From: Gordoniibacillus chartarius
Lineage (GTDB): Bacteria > Bacillota > Bacilli > Paenibacillales > NBRC-103111
Assembly (NCBI RefSeq): GCF_042432825.1
Contig: NZ_JBHLWN010000124.1
Coordinates: forward strand, 20,474-84,473
Direction: 5' to 3'
DNA length: 64,000 nt
A program made the translations under genes and the position numbers. Shown piece by piece: positions 25,347-34,732 of this stretch; position 1 is the first letter of the stretch; every line of letters starts with the position of its first letter. The notes beneath the pieces were generated by a model. The model was not told where the DNA came from. It was given only the letters and a program-made list of their open reading frames with translations, and did no database searches.

Positions 25347-25435
25347 ATCTGATGAACGGAAACGCACTCACCTTTCTCCGTGCCTCGAATAGGCTGAAGT
25401 ACAGGTTCCTTGAACCAAAACGGAGGTGGCACCAA

Positions 25436-26851
25436 ATGAGCGTTGAATGGCTTGGACTGCACGGTGTATTCGTGCTGTTTATCGCTGCAATTATCGGCTT
25501 CATGATCGCGAGGAGAGATACGACCATCGTATGTTTGGCCGGAATATTGGTGCTGGGATTGGTGGCGACGTATTCTTTAAGCGAATCGGTTAGCGGCGTT
25601 TTCAACAGTTTTATTTATGCCATTAAGGAATTGGCCGGAACGATTCTGGTCATTTCAATTATCGTCGGGATGAGCGCCGTTCTGACCAGGAGCGGCATCC
25701 ACGAAACGATGATCGCACCGGTGTCGAGATGGGTCCGGTCGCCGGGTCTCGCTTTCTGGATAACGGGAATCGTCATGCTGGTCATTTCCTTGTTCTTCTG
25801 GCCTACCCCTGCCGTTGCTCTTGTCGGTGCCGTGCTGCTGCCGGCTGCCATTCGCGCCGGCTTGCCCGCGGTCGGCGTCGCCGTTGCGATCAACTTGTTC
25901 GGACACGGCATCGCGCTATCCGGCGACTACATCATTCAAGGCGCACCTAAACTGACCGCGGATGCGGCAGGCATACCGGTAGGCGATGTCATCGAAGCAT
26001 CGATCCCGCTGGTCATCATCATGGGCGTCGTCACGACCGTTATCGCCTTCCTTGATCTGCGCAAGGACATGAAAACCGGTAAAGGCGTATTCCCCTCGCC
26101 ATTCAAAGGCTCGACAGGACTCAATGACGATCTGCCTTTCTCCATACATTCGTTAAAGCCTGCTCTAACGTTGAAGCAGAAGCGCTGGTTGTCCGTCATG
26201 ATCGTCGCTTCGTTCGCGCTTGACGTAATCGCCATGCTGACGATGAAGCTCCAAGGCGGCGACGCGACGGCGCTGATCGGCGGCACGGCGCTAATCATTT
26301 TGGTCATCGTTTCTTTGATGACGCATCGAGGCCAAGGACTGGAAAAGACGACCGGCTATTTGATCGAGGGTCTGCAGTTCGGCTTTCGCGTGTTCGGCCC
26401 GGTGATCCCGGTCGCTGCATTCTTTTACCTGGGCGATGCGGCTCTGAAAGAGCTGTATGGCAGCGTGCTCCCGGACGGCTCGACCGGCATCGTGAACGAT
26501 TTGGGCGTCGCGCTTGCCCAGCACGTGCCGGTCAACCCTGCCGTCAGCGCAGTGACAGTGACGATGGCCGGCGCGATCACGGGTCTAGACGGCTCCGGCT
26601 TCTCTGGCATTTCCTTGGCCGGCTCCATCGCCCATCTGTTCGGCGCCGCGCTCGGCACAGGCATCGATACGTTGACGGCACTTGGTCAGATTGCCGCGAT
26701 TTGGGTCGGCGGCGGAACGCTCGTTCCGTGGGCGCTCATTCCGGCGGCGGCCATATGCGGCGTAAGCCCGTTCGAGCTGGCGCGCCGCAACTTAAAGCCG
26801 GTCGCCATCGGTTTGGCCGTAACGACGATCGCCGCGATGTTTATATTATGA
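25436..26851 (+). CDS. multi-pass permease (ion-transporter superfamily-like), substrate unknown
   Basis: The 471-residue protein has about 11-12 membrane helices. The first half contains a re-entrant-type loop, FFWPTPAVALVGAVLLPAAI, and NLFGHGIALSGDYIIQGAP. The second half contains the related GLDGSGFSGISLAGSIA near residue 385. Such pairs are typical of elevator-type anion or Na+-coupled permeases (ArsB/CitM/GntP-like superfamilies). I cannot assign the exact family or substrate. The ATG at 25436 follows CGGAGGTGG. It is a single-gene unit ended by a bidirectional terminator. Confidence 0.65.
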   Translation: MSVEWLGLHGVFVLFIAAIIGFMIARRDTTIVCLAGILVLGLVATYSLSESVSGVFNSFIYAIKELAGTILVISIIVGMSAVLTRSGIHETMIAPVSRWVRSPGLAFWITGIVMLVISLFFWPTPAVALVGAVLLPAAIRAGLPAVGVAVAINLFGHGIALSGDYIIQGAPKLTADAAGIPVGDVIEASIPLVIIMGVVTTVIAFLDLRKDMKTGKGVFPSPFKGSTGLNDDLPFSIHSLKPALTLKQKRWLSVMIVASFALDVIAMLTMKLQGGDATALIGGTALIILVIVSLMTHRGQGLEKTTGYLIEGLQFGFRVFGPVIPVAAFFYLGDAALKELYGSVLPDGSTGIVNDLGVALAQHVPVNPAVSAVTVTMAGAITGLDGSGFSGISLAGSIAHLFGAALGTGIDTLTALGQIAAIWVGGGTLVPWALIPAAAICGVSPFELARRNLKPVAIGLAVTTIAAMFIL

Positions 26852-26865
26852 CGGCAGCACGAAAA

Positions 26866-26910
26866 GGCTGATCGACGCAAAGCGTAATTGCCCGCTTCGC
26901 TCGATCAGCC
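26866..26910. terminator. bidirectional terminator
   Basis: GGCTGATCGA (26866-26875) pairs with TCGATCAGCC (26901-26910) between the convergent permease and topoisomerase genes. Confidence 0.75.
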
Positions 26911-26917
26911 CGCTTTG

Positions 26918-29230
26918 TTATCCGTTCTCGATGTCCAGTTTGCCAGTTGAAGGATCGGCCAGGACGATTTTCCCGTCGAACGGCTGTCCCGCGGCATCCG
27001 TCAGCTTCAGCTTGGCGGTGCGTCCCTTCTCGATCAACGCCTTTACCTGCGTATCGGTCAAGGAGCGGCCAAAGCTTTCTTTCCAAATGACGAACGAGCA
27101 GCCGGAGCGGAAATTCGAACAGCCGTAGCCTTTCTTTCCCATGAAGATCGATCCGCCGCAGCCGGGCCGCGGACAAGCGGCGATAACGGCAGGGCCCCTG
27201 CGGCTCTCTTCTCCGTTCGGCGAAGCTGCCTTGGCGGCCGCCGTGGAGGCCGTCCTGCTTCTGGCTGATCGAGTTCCCGAATCACCCGTGCCCGTCCCCC
27301 GCTTGCTCCGGACGGCGCCGGTGCTTTTGCCGCCGACGGCTTCCTTCTGCGCTTCGCTTTCGAACGCCGTCTTCGCAACGCGAGCCTGCCTCCGTACTTT
27401 GTCGACGATGAGCGAGGCGAACGTCTTGACCTTCTCCATGAACACCTCGTCCGACGCTTGGCCTTTGGCGATTTCATTGAGGCGGCGCTCCCACTGCCCG
27501 GTCATCTCCGGCGAAGTGAGCAGCTCAACGCCTGCGGCACGGATCAGCTCAATGGCCGTGCGACCCTTCTGGGTAATAACGATGCGTTTGCCCTGCATGA
27601 CGATATAGCCGACATTTTTCAGCCGCTCGATCGTCGCCGCCCGGGTCGCCGGCGTGCCGAGCCCCGAATCCTTCATCGCATCGCGCAGCTCTTCGTCTTC
27701 GATATTGCGCCCCGCGCTTTCCATCGCCTTCAGCAGCGTCCCTTCCGTAAACGGCTTCGGCGGCTGCGTCTCCTTCTCCTTCACCGTCGCTTCGCGGCAC
27801 AGAACGGGAGCTTGGCCGTCCAGTGCAAACGGGGAGCTCACTTCGACTTCCTCGTCGTCCTTCTCCTTCGCTTCGTCGCCGTCCTTGTCTTTGCTGGAGG
27901 TCGGCTTCTTCTTGGCGGAAGATTCGGCTTGATCCGCATACACGATTTTCCAGCCCAGCGAAAGCAGCTGCTTAATCGTCGTCTTAAACGTTTCGCCTTC
28001 GACTTCCGTCAGCACGGTATGCACCTTGTATTCGGCCGCGGGATAAAACTGGGAAAGAAACCGCCGTACGATCAGGTCGTACAGCTTCTGCTCATCCGGA
28101 GCAAGTCCGCTGGCCCGCTTTGCCGTCGGCAGGATGGCATGGTGATCTTCTACCTTGGACGGGTTGCAGATGAACTTGTTCCCCTTATGAACGAGCCCGC
28201 GGTTCGCTCCTTTGACAAGCTCGTCGTACGACGTCCCCTGCAGCGTACCGAGCGCCCGATGCATTTCCGGGATATTTTGCTCGGTGACGTAATTGGAGTT
28301 CGTACGCGGGTAAGTGATCACCTTATGCTTCTCATAAAGCGCCTGAGCCAAATCCAGCGTCTTCTTGGCGGAGAAGCCGTACTTTCCGTTCGCCTCGCGC
28401 TGGAGCAGCGTCAAATCGTACAGCTTCTGCGGATACTCCTTCGTCTCTTTCACGTCATATGAGGCGATACGGCCGGGCTTCCCGTTTACCTTGACGCGCA
28501 GCGCTTCAGCCTTCTCCGGATCCGTCAGCCGCTCGCCCTGCCACATGCCTCTGTATTCCGTCTCCCCTTGACGGAATTGAGCGGACAGCTCGTAATATTT
28601 CAGCGAATCGAACGCCTCCGTCTGCTTCTGCCGGTCGTAAATGAGCGCCAGCACCGGCGTTTGCACACGGCCGACGGATAAAAGCACATTGTGCTTCGTC
28701 GTGAAGGCCCGCGACCCGTTCATGCCGATCAGCCAGTCCGCCTCGCTGCGCGAGCGGGCGGCGCGCGTCAAGTTTTCGTACTCGGCCGCATCTTTCAGCG
28801 AAGCGAAGCCGGTGCGGATCGTCTCCGCCGTCAAGTCGGAAATCCACAGCCGCTGCACAGGCTGACGGAGCCGCAGATGACGCTGAATGTAGGAGAAGAT
28901 CAGCTGTCCTTCCCGCCCGGCGTCGCAGGCGTTGACGATCCGGTCGCACGACTTGGCAAGCTCGTCGATTACCTTCAGCTGATCCTTCGTCTTCGGATTC
29001 GGCAGCAGCTTGAACTCGGCGGGAATGATCGGCAGGTCGTCAATGCGCCATTTTTTATATTTTTCGTCGTAATAGTCCGGTTCCGCAAGTCCGATCAAAT
29101 GTCCGATCGCCCACGTAATGATATACTGCTGGCCTTCCAGATGCGTACGCTTATTTACCGCTTTCGGCTCGATCGCCGCGGCAATGTTGCGCCCCATATC
29201 GGGTTTCTCGGCAATAATTAATGTTTTCAA
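26918..29230 (-). CDS. topB: DNA topoisomerase III
   Basis: The 770-residue type IA topoisomerase decatenates DNA by cutting one strand. The N-terminal Toprim domain has LIIAEKPDMGRNIA and DAGREGQLI. The catalytic tyrosine lies in ITYPRTNSNYVTEQ near residue 307. RVQTPVLALIYDR and DSGLGTPATRAATIERL follow. The C-terminal part has a Ser/Arg-rich linker and one Cys4-type zinc element (CPRPGCGGSIFMGKKGYGC). Compared with Bacillus TopB (about 727 residues) the linker is longer. A lysine/glutamate-rich insert lies near residues 430-460. Confidence 0.95.
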   Translation of the reverse strand: MKTLIIAEKPDMGRNIAAAIEPKAVNKRTHLEGQQYIITWAIGHLIGLAEPDYYDEKYKKWRIDDLPIIPAEFKLLPNPKTKDQLKVIDELAKSCDRIVNACDAGREGQLIFSYIQRHLRLRQPVQRLWISDLTAETIRTGFASLKDAAEYENLTRAARSRSEADWLIGMNGSRAFTTKHNVLLSVGRVQTPVLALIYDRQKQTEAFDSLKYYELSAQFRQGETEYRGMWQGERLTDPEKAEALRVKVNGKPGRIASYDVKETKEYPQKLYDLTLLQREANGKYGFSAKKTLDLAQALYEKHKVITYPRTNSNYVTEQNIPEMHRALGTLQGTSYDELVKGANRGLVHKGNKFICNPSKVEDHHAILPTAKRASGLAPDEQKLYDLIVRRFLSQFYPAAEYKVHTVLTEVEGETFKTTIKQLLSLGWKIVYADQAESSAKKKPTSSKDKDGDEAKEKDDEEVEVSSPFALDGQAPVLCREATVKEKETQPPKPFTEGTLLKAMESAGRNIEDEELRDAMKDSGLGTPATRAATIERLKNVGYIVMQGKRIVITQKGRTAIELIRAAGVELLTSPEMTGQWERRLNEIAKGQASDEVFMEKVKTFASLIVDKVRRQARVAKTAFESEAQKEAVGGKSTGAVRSKRGTGTGDSGTRSARSRTASTAAAKAASPNGEESRRGPAVIAACPRPGCGGSIFMGKKGYGCSNFRSGCSFVIWKESFGRSLTDTQVKALIEKGRTAKLKLTDAAGQPFDGKIVLADPSTGKLDIENG

Positions 29231-29356
29231 CTCGCATACAGCCCTATCTGTTCGATTCTAGACAGTACTAGTTCGACCTGAATCGGGAAAAATCCTGCGC
29301 CGCAGACGAAATTGGCCGGAATTGGCGATTTCGGCGTCCGGCTTCCGCATGCAGAA

Positions 29357-30043
29357 TTAATAGACGCGTATCCAAATCCCTGCGCATTCCGGCACGACGG
29401 TCAGCCTCCTGGCGGCTACGTGAGCACCCAGCTCCTCTCCGAAGAAGAAGCGGATCAGCTCCGCCGCCTGAGCGGCATCGTCGAAGCGGTAGTCCGTTCG
29501 AATCGGGTGCCTCCGGTAGCCGTAGGTTCGCTCCAGCTCTTCGTAGTATGCAGTCAAAAAATCCGGAGGCGCAGGCTCTGCGACACCGGTTCCGAGCGTT
29601 TCGATGATCAGGGCCGTTCCGCCCGGACGCAATACACGCTGCACTTCGCTCATGACGGCGGCCAAGTTCTGCATTCCACTCGGAACTGTGGAATTGGCGA
29701 TATAGCCGATCGTCCAGCCGGCTACCAGAACGTCTGCGCTGCCCGTCTCGGCCGGTATCGCCCGATGGTCCGCCGTTTGAACCGTCCAATTCGCAAGCCC
29801 TTCCTGCCGAAGCTTGGCGGCGGCGAGTCGAAGCATCGCATCCGAGGCATCGAACGCAGCGACTGTACGTGCTAGACGGGCAAGCGGAACGGTCAGCCTG
29901 CCTGCCCCTGCTCCCAGCTCGATCACCTCTTTTCCCGCGATGGAACATAGACTTTGCAAGGCCATGCTGACGTCAGGCTGCTTGGATACCAGTTCGTCGT
30001 ATTTGCCGGCTTCCCGCTCGTAGATATGCGTGTGATTTGGCAT
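29357..30043 (-). CDS. SAM-dependent methyltransferase
   Basis: The 228-residue class I methyltransferase has motif I VIELGAGAGRLTVPLARL near residue 40, acidic motif II FDASDAMLRLA, the motif III region SADVLVAGWTIGYI, and the post-motif LRPGGTALIIETLG. It belongs to the broad Methyltransf_11/25 group; substrate not predictable. It lies on the same strand as a second, damaged methyltransferase gene 96 bases upstream. It has an ordinary start and no hydrophobic segment. Confidence 0.8.
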   Translation of the reverse strand: MPNHTHIYEREAGKYDELVSKQPDVSMALQSLCSIAGKEVIELGAGAGRLTVPLARLARTVAAFDASDAMLRLAAAKLRQEGLANWTVQTADHRAIPAETGSADVLVAGWTIGYIANSTVPSGMQNLAAVMSEVQRVLRPGGTALIIETLGTGVAEPAPPDFLTAYYEELERTYGYRRHPIRTDYRFDDAAQAAELIRFFFGEELGAHVAARRLTVVPECAGIWIRVY

Positions 30044-30138
30044 TGGGTGTCACCCTCCAAATGTTCGAATTGATCGCTGCATTGCTGCGACTCGCCTATC
30101 ATAGCGATTCACGCAGCGGCAAGGTCAAGCCGGGAATA

Positions 30139-31147
30139 TTACCGCAGAGGCACGGCATAGATCACATGGGTCAGCTCGCCCCACTTTTTGGTTTTCGTGA
30201 TGTAGCCTTCCGCTTCGAACCAGTCCGTCAAGTTGCTCACGTCGGTTACGTATTTGCCCTGAAGCTCCTTCGGAATGTCAGCCCGATTGCCGTCCTCCAG
30301 GCAAAAATCGGCGATACAGATCCTTCCCCTCGGCTTCAACACGCGCCGCAGCTCGGAGAGCGCAAGCCGCTTCTGTTCGTCGGTCATGTGATGAAGCGCG
30401 AAGCTCGATACGGCAAAATCGAACATCCCGTCCACATAGGGAACGGCAAGTGCCAAGCTTCGTCTCTATGCCTGCATACTTGCTCCTGCACAGGGCCAGC
30501 ATCGACCTCGATTGATCTACTGCTGCCATCCGGCATCCCGAGGCCGACAGCTTCCCCGTTAAGTTGCCGGTTCCCGCCCCGGCATCGACGCCGTACTCGT
30601 TCGCCTCGGGTCGAATCCATTTGCACACCGTATCAAGCGCATGCTCGTAATATCCATACAGGCCGTCTGCGGTTTGAACAAGGCTGTCGTGCTGAGCCGA
30701 CAAAAGATCGAAATTCCATTCGTCCTGCCAGCGGCTTCTCGTTTCCTTGACCTGTTTGATGCCTTCCGCAAGCGAATGCAGTTCCTGAAGCGGCAAGTCC
30801 TTATCCACGCGAACAGTTTCGATCATCCGGTCGACGGCCGTAAGCTGTTCCTTGAATTCGAGCCAAGTTGCGAACATCTCGGACCGACGCAGCTCCAGGT
30901 GATGCAGCAGCTCGTCCTTATTTCCGAGTTCCACCTGATCCAAAGCGCTCTTGATCTTGTCAAGACTCATGCCGATTTCCCTTAGCGCGATGATCATCTG
31001 CAGTCTCCACAGCTCGTTTTCCGTAAAAATGCGGTAGTGATTGCGGTTCCGTACGCCCTGAGGCAGCAGCCCCTTCTCCTCGTAGAACCGAATCGTTCTT
31101 GTCGATATGCGGAATTGCTTGGCCGCTTCGTGAATGAGCACGTCCAT
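30139..31147 (-). pseudogene. MerR regulator fused to SAM methyltransferase, frameshifted
   Basis: From ATG 31147 a MerR helix-turn-helix is read (FRISTRTIRFYEEKGLLPQG, HYRIFTENELWRL). An effector coiled coil and a methyltransferase motif I (GVDAGAGTGNLTGKL) follow in the same frame. Near 30450-30470 the sense continues in another frame (MFDFAVSSFALHHMTDEQKR, then LKPRGRICIADF) to a stop at 30139, while the first frame runs into low-quality sequence. The fused architecture is known among Bacillales MerR proteins. No homopolymer lies at the shift, so a real indel is more likely than slippage. The MerR half may still be made with a nonsense tail. Confidence 0.8.
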
Positions 31148-31212
31148 CCATCCTTCCCCCTACTATTGTAAGCCTTTACGCTACGTCAATGTAAAGAGGC
31201 CGGATGGGATGA

Positions 31213-31249
31213 AAAAACCGCGGAAGGTCTGTAAGGTTCCGCGGTTTTT
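31213..31249. terminator. intrinsic terminator
   Basis: AAAACCGCGGAA and TTCCGCGGTTTT form a perfect 12-bp stem flanked by A and T runs, directly downstream of the phosphoesterase stop on the minus strand and usable in both directions. Confidence 0.88.
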
Positions 31250-31261
31250 CCTAATCTTCCT

Positions 31262-31765
31262 CTAAGCTTTGTTATCGTAATAAACGAGCTCGGCAGTTAC
31301 GATACGCCCTTCCTGAACGGTAACGAGGCCATATGAATATCGCGGCTGACGGCGCTTGTCCGTCGGCGAGCCCGGATTGAACAGCAGCGTACTGCCGACC
31401 ATTCGCTTCTCGGGGATATGCGAATGGCCGTAAACCAGCAGGTCCGGCAGGTCGTCCCGGAACGTGTCCATGGCACGCTCCGCCGTCGTCTTCCGTACGC
31501 CGTCGCCGTGCACGAGACCGATCCGGACGCCGTCCAGCAGCAGCCGTTTCGCGTAACCGAATCGATCGACGATATCCGGACCGTCATTGTTCCCGGCGAC
31601 GGATTGGACCGGCGCGATCCGTTCGACGAGACCGACGACATGGGGACTAACCCAATCGCCTGCATGCAGGATGATCTCTACACCTTGCAGCCCCCGGACC
31701 AGCTCGTCAGGCAGCTTCGTTGCCGAACTGCCCAGATGCGTGTCTGAGATAATTCCGATTTTCAC
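31262..31765 (-). CDS. metallophosphoesterase, MJ0936/YfcE family
   Basis: The 167-residue calcineurin-like phosphodiesterase has all metal motifs: SDTHLG (DxH), HAGDW (GDxxxxxxx), AGNNDG (GNxD), LVHGDG and YGHSHIPE. Such enzymes hydrolyse phosphodiester bonds; the natural substrate is unknown. The GTG at 31765 follows AAAGGGGGG and overlaps the amidase stop (GTGA), so the two genes are coupled. A longer upstream reading lacks support. Confidence 0.88.
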   Translation of the reverse strand: MKIGIISDTHLGSSATKLPDELVRGLQGVEIILHAGDWVSPHVVGLVERIAPVQSVAGNNDGPDIVDRFGYAKRLLLDGVRIGLVHGDGVRKTTAERAMDTFRDDLPDLLVYGHSHIPEKRMVGSTLLFNPGSPTDKRRQPRYSYGLVTVQEGRIVTAELVYYDNKA

Positions 31766-33315
31766 GCTGACGCCCCCCTTTCCAGCTTCGGCGGTTGACG
31801 CAGCTTGTTCGCCTGTTCGTAGCTGTACGCAAGCTTTAACAGCTGCGGTTCGCTGAAAGCTGTGCCCGAGAACGTAAGACCAAGCGGGCCGGCCTCGCTC
31901 ATGCCGCACGGCACCGTAACGGACGGATAGCCGGCAATCGCCGGAATATGGATGAATGAGCTCCCGGCGGACACGATCGCATCCAGCCTGTACTCACGGA
32001 GCACCCGATCCATGCCGCCGGACTGTGTCTGTTCGATGTCGAGCGCTCTCGCCCGCAAATAAGCCGGGTTCGTGAGCAGGCCGCCGGTCGCCTCCGCCGC
32101 CTCCATCCTGGCCTGGCCGTAGCGCAGCATAGCCTTCTCGTTCCTCTTGTTGAAATCAATGACATCGGCAAGACTGTGAACCGGCACATGTGCCGCCACC
32201 CCGCTCAAATAGGCGTTCAAGGCCGCTTTGAATTCGTGGGTCAGCACCTCGGGCCGGTAAGGCTCATCCTGATACGGGAACTGTTCAATTTCCACGACTT
32301 CAGCCCCCATGAGGCGCAGCGTGTCGAGCGCTTCTCGAAAGAGCGGCAGCCGGTGCTCCGGATCTGAGACGAATTTATCAAAAAAGACCGGCACGCCCAG
32401 CCTTGCACCTCGCAGCCCCTCCGCATCCAAGTAAGCCGTATAATCGTGCGGTGCTGCACCTTCGCTTGCCCAAGTCGCCGGGTCGAGCTCATCGACGCCG
32501 GCCATCGCGCCAAGCAGCAGGGCGGCGTCGGTTACCGTCCGGGCAATCGGGCCGGGCGTATCTTGGCTGAATGAGATCGGGATGATACCCGAGCGTGAAA
32601 TGAGGCCGACGGTCGGCTTCATGCCGACGACGCCGTTCCAGCTTGCCGGGTTAATAATCGAACCGTTCGTTTCGGTGCCGACGGCCGCCGCCGCGAATCC
32701 GGCATTGACGGCGGCGGCCGAGCCGGAGCTGCTGCCGCCTGCAATATGCGTACCCGGCTTGTACGGGTTCAGCACTTGCCCGCCTCGCGAGCTGTATCCC
32801 ATCGGCATGTCGTCCGCCATGAAATTGGCCCATTCCGTCATATTCGCCTTGCCGAGAATGACAGCGCCGGCGGCGCGCAAGCGAAGCACGAGATACGCAT
32901 CGTCCGCCGCATAATGGTTCGCCAGCGCAAGCGATCCGGCGCTCGTATGCATGCTGTCGGCAGTGTCGATGTTATCTTTCAGCAGCACCGGAATGCCGTG
33001 CAGCGGACCGCGCGGCCCTTTGCGGCGCCGTTCCGCATCCATCGCCTCGGCCGCATGCAGGGCGTCGGGATTGATTTCCAATACGGAATTGATGCGCGGT
33101 CCGGCTTGATCGAGCTCGGCAATTCGTTTCATGTATATCAGGACGATCGATCTTGACGTAAGCTCCCCGTTCTCCATCGCCTCCTGGAGCTCCGCGATCG
33201 TTGCCTCCGGCAGCCGCTTGTCCCAGTCAGGACTACCTTCTATGACGCCTTTATCCTTTATCTGCATATCGCTAAATTCCCCTTTTCCATCATGGACGTT
33301 ACCTATGTTTTCCAT
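31762..33315 (-). CDS. amidase signature family amidohydrolase
   Basis: The 517-residue enzyme has the Ser-cisSer-Lys triad: the lysine in GIPVLLKDNIDTAD, the signature AGGSSSGSAAAVNAGFAAAAVG with the cis-Ser, and the nucleophile in the TETNGSIINPASWNG stretch. It hydrolyses amide bonds; substrate undetermined. There is no signal peptide, and it is not next to gatC or gatB, so it is not the tRNA amidotransferase subunit. The ATG at 33315 follows GAGGAGGAG. It is coupled to the phosphoesterase gene. Confidence 0.92.
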   Translation of the reverse strand: MENIGNVHDGKGEFSDMQIKDKGVIEGSPDWDKRLPEATIAELQEAMENGELTSRSIVLIYMKRIAELDQAGPRINSVLEINPDALHAAEAMDAERRRKGPRGPLHGIPVLLKDNIDTADSMHTSAGSLALANHYAADDAYLVLRLRAAGAVILGKANMTEWANFMADDMPMGYSSRGGQVLNPYKPGTHIAGGSSSGSAAAVNAGFAAAAVGTETNGSIINPASWNGVVGMKPTVGLISRSGIIPISFSQDTPGPIARTVTDAALLLGAMAGVDELDPATWASEGAAPHDYTAYLDAEGLRGARLGVPVFFDKFVSDPEHRLPLFREALDTLRLMGAEVVEIEQFPYQDEPYRPEVLTHEFKAALNAYLSGVAAHVPVHSLADVIDFNKRNEKAMLRYGQARMEAAEATGGLLTNPAYLRARALDIEQTQSGGMDRVLREYRLDAIVSAGSSFIHIPAIAGYPSVTVPCGMSEAGPLGLTFSGTAFSEPQLLKLAYSYEQANKLRQPPKLERGASA

Positions 33316-33398
33316 TGTACTCCTCCTCATTCGTACTTTCCATCGCGGTTTGGTACAATATGACTACCGTACATTTTACTGAAAGGTGCTGAGCCCCC

Positions 33399-34712
33399 GT
33401 GAGTACGACAACGGCTTCTACCGACTTAACCTCCAAGCTGCAGAAGGTCATTTCCGTTCTGGAGCAGCGCTTTCTCGAACGCGAAGAGCTGATTCGCCTT
33501 CTTCTGCTCGGCATCGCCAGCGGCGAGAACGTGCTGATGGTCGGACCGCCCGGAACGGCCAAATCCGGCCTTGCCCATACAGTTGCCCAGCTCTTCGGCG
33601 GCGGCGGCCGTTTCTTCGATTATTTGCTGACCCGGTTCACGACTCCGGACGAAATGTTCGGCCCGGTATCGCTGCAGCAGCTCAAGCAGGACGAGTTCGT
33701 GCGGCGGACGGAGGGCTACTTGCCGTCGGCGGAATTCGCCTTTCTCGATGAAATATTTAAAGCGAACAGCGCCATCTTGAACGCGCTCCTGTCGATTCTG
33801 AACGAACGGGTATTTTTCAACGGACGCGAAAAGCAGCAAGTTCCATTGGTTTTCTTAATGGCCGCCTCCAACGAGCTTCCGGAGGAAAATGAACAGCTGG
33901 CGGCGCTGTACGACCGCTTCCTGTTCCGTTATGAAGTATCGTATATGAAGACGATTGCGAGCTACGAGCGCATGTTCGACACGCCGAAGGAGCCCGTCCC
34001 TGCCCTGCTGTCCGTCCGGGATTTGAAGGATATTCAGCGGCGGGCCGAAGGTGTCGAGCTGTCCGAAGCGATCATTTATATGCTGTTCCAGCTGAAGACG
34101 GTTATGGAAGAGAAGGAATACGTCGTCTCCGACCGCAGGTGGAAGAAGATCGGCAACGTCTGGCGCACCTCCGCCGCTTTGAACGGCCGCACCTCCGTGT
34201 CGGTTTGGGATACCGTGTATACGCCTCATATGCTGTGGGATTTTCCCGAAGATCTCAGTCCGCTCAAGGAGCTGTTCGACGGCGTCTTCCAGGAAGCGCT
34301 GAAGCGCGAGATGGAGCGGGAGCTGCCGCTCGGCCAATACGATCAAGTCCTTCGCAAATGGCTGGAGCGCGAGGACGAGCTGCACAGCTTCCAGTTCAAG
34401 CGCGAGGTCGGCGCCAATGTGCCGAAAGAAACCGCCGAGCGTCTGCGCCGTGCGCTGGATGAAAGCCGGGCCGAGCTGGAGGAGACGGCCAGAGCGCTGG
34501 CCAAGCGGCTGACCGCTTGGCAGCTGCGGGAACAGAAGCTGGACGACTGGATCCGCTCGCAAAATGTACTGATCCTGCACGCGGATACGTACGCGGCCAA
34601 GTTCACGAGACTTCGCATTCAAGGCGAGCGCATTCTCCAGCAGCTGCAGGGGTTGTACCGGACGCTCAATGACAAAGATATTCCCGGGTTCACCTACGAT
34701 TACACCTTGTAA
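33399..34712 (+). CDS. MoxR-type AAA ATPase (RavA-like)
   Basis: The 437-residue ATPase has Walker A GPPGTAKSG near residue 49, the MoxR helix-2 insert, Walker B AFLDEIFKANSAILN, sensor 1 AASNELPEE and an arginine-finger region (LYDRFLFRYEV). A roughly 150-residue C-terminal extension is predicted to be helical and charged. MoxR ATPases act as chaperones for metal or cofactor loading together with VWA proteins. The next gene encodes such a VWA protein after 20 bases, so this is a RavA/ViaA-like pair. It starts with GTG behind GAAAGGTG. Confidence 0.88.
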   Translation: MSTTTASTDLTSKLQKVISVLEQRFLEREELIRLLLLGIASGENVLMVGPPGTAKSGLAHTVAQLFGGGGRFFDYLLTRFTTPDEMFGPVSLQQLKQDEFVRRTEGYLPSAEFAFLDEIFKANSAILNALLSILNERVFFNGREKQQVPLVFLMAASNELPEENEQLAALYDRFLFRYEVSYMKTIASYERMFDTPKEPVPALLSVRDLKDIQRRAEGVELSEAIIYMLFQLKTVMEEKEYVVSDRRWKKIGNVWRTSAALNGRTSVSVWDTVYTPHMLWDFPEDLSPLKELFDGVFQEALKREMERELPLGQYDQVLRKWLEREDELHSFQFKREVGANVPKETAERLRRALDESRAELEETARALAKRLTAWQLREQKLDDWIRSQNVLILHADTYAAKFTRLRIQGERILQQLQGLYRTLNDKDIPGFTYDYTL

Positions 34713-34732
34713 CGAAGCGGAGGGTTTCGCCG

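Noticed and set aside
27458..28462. Plus-strand frame opposite topB
   Set aside because: Arg/Leu-rich shadow of the topoisomerase gene, no domain.
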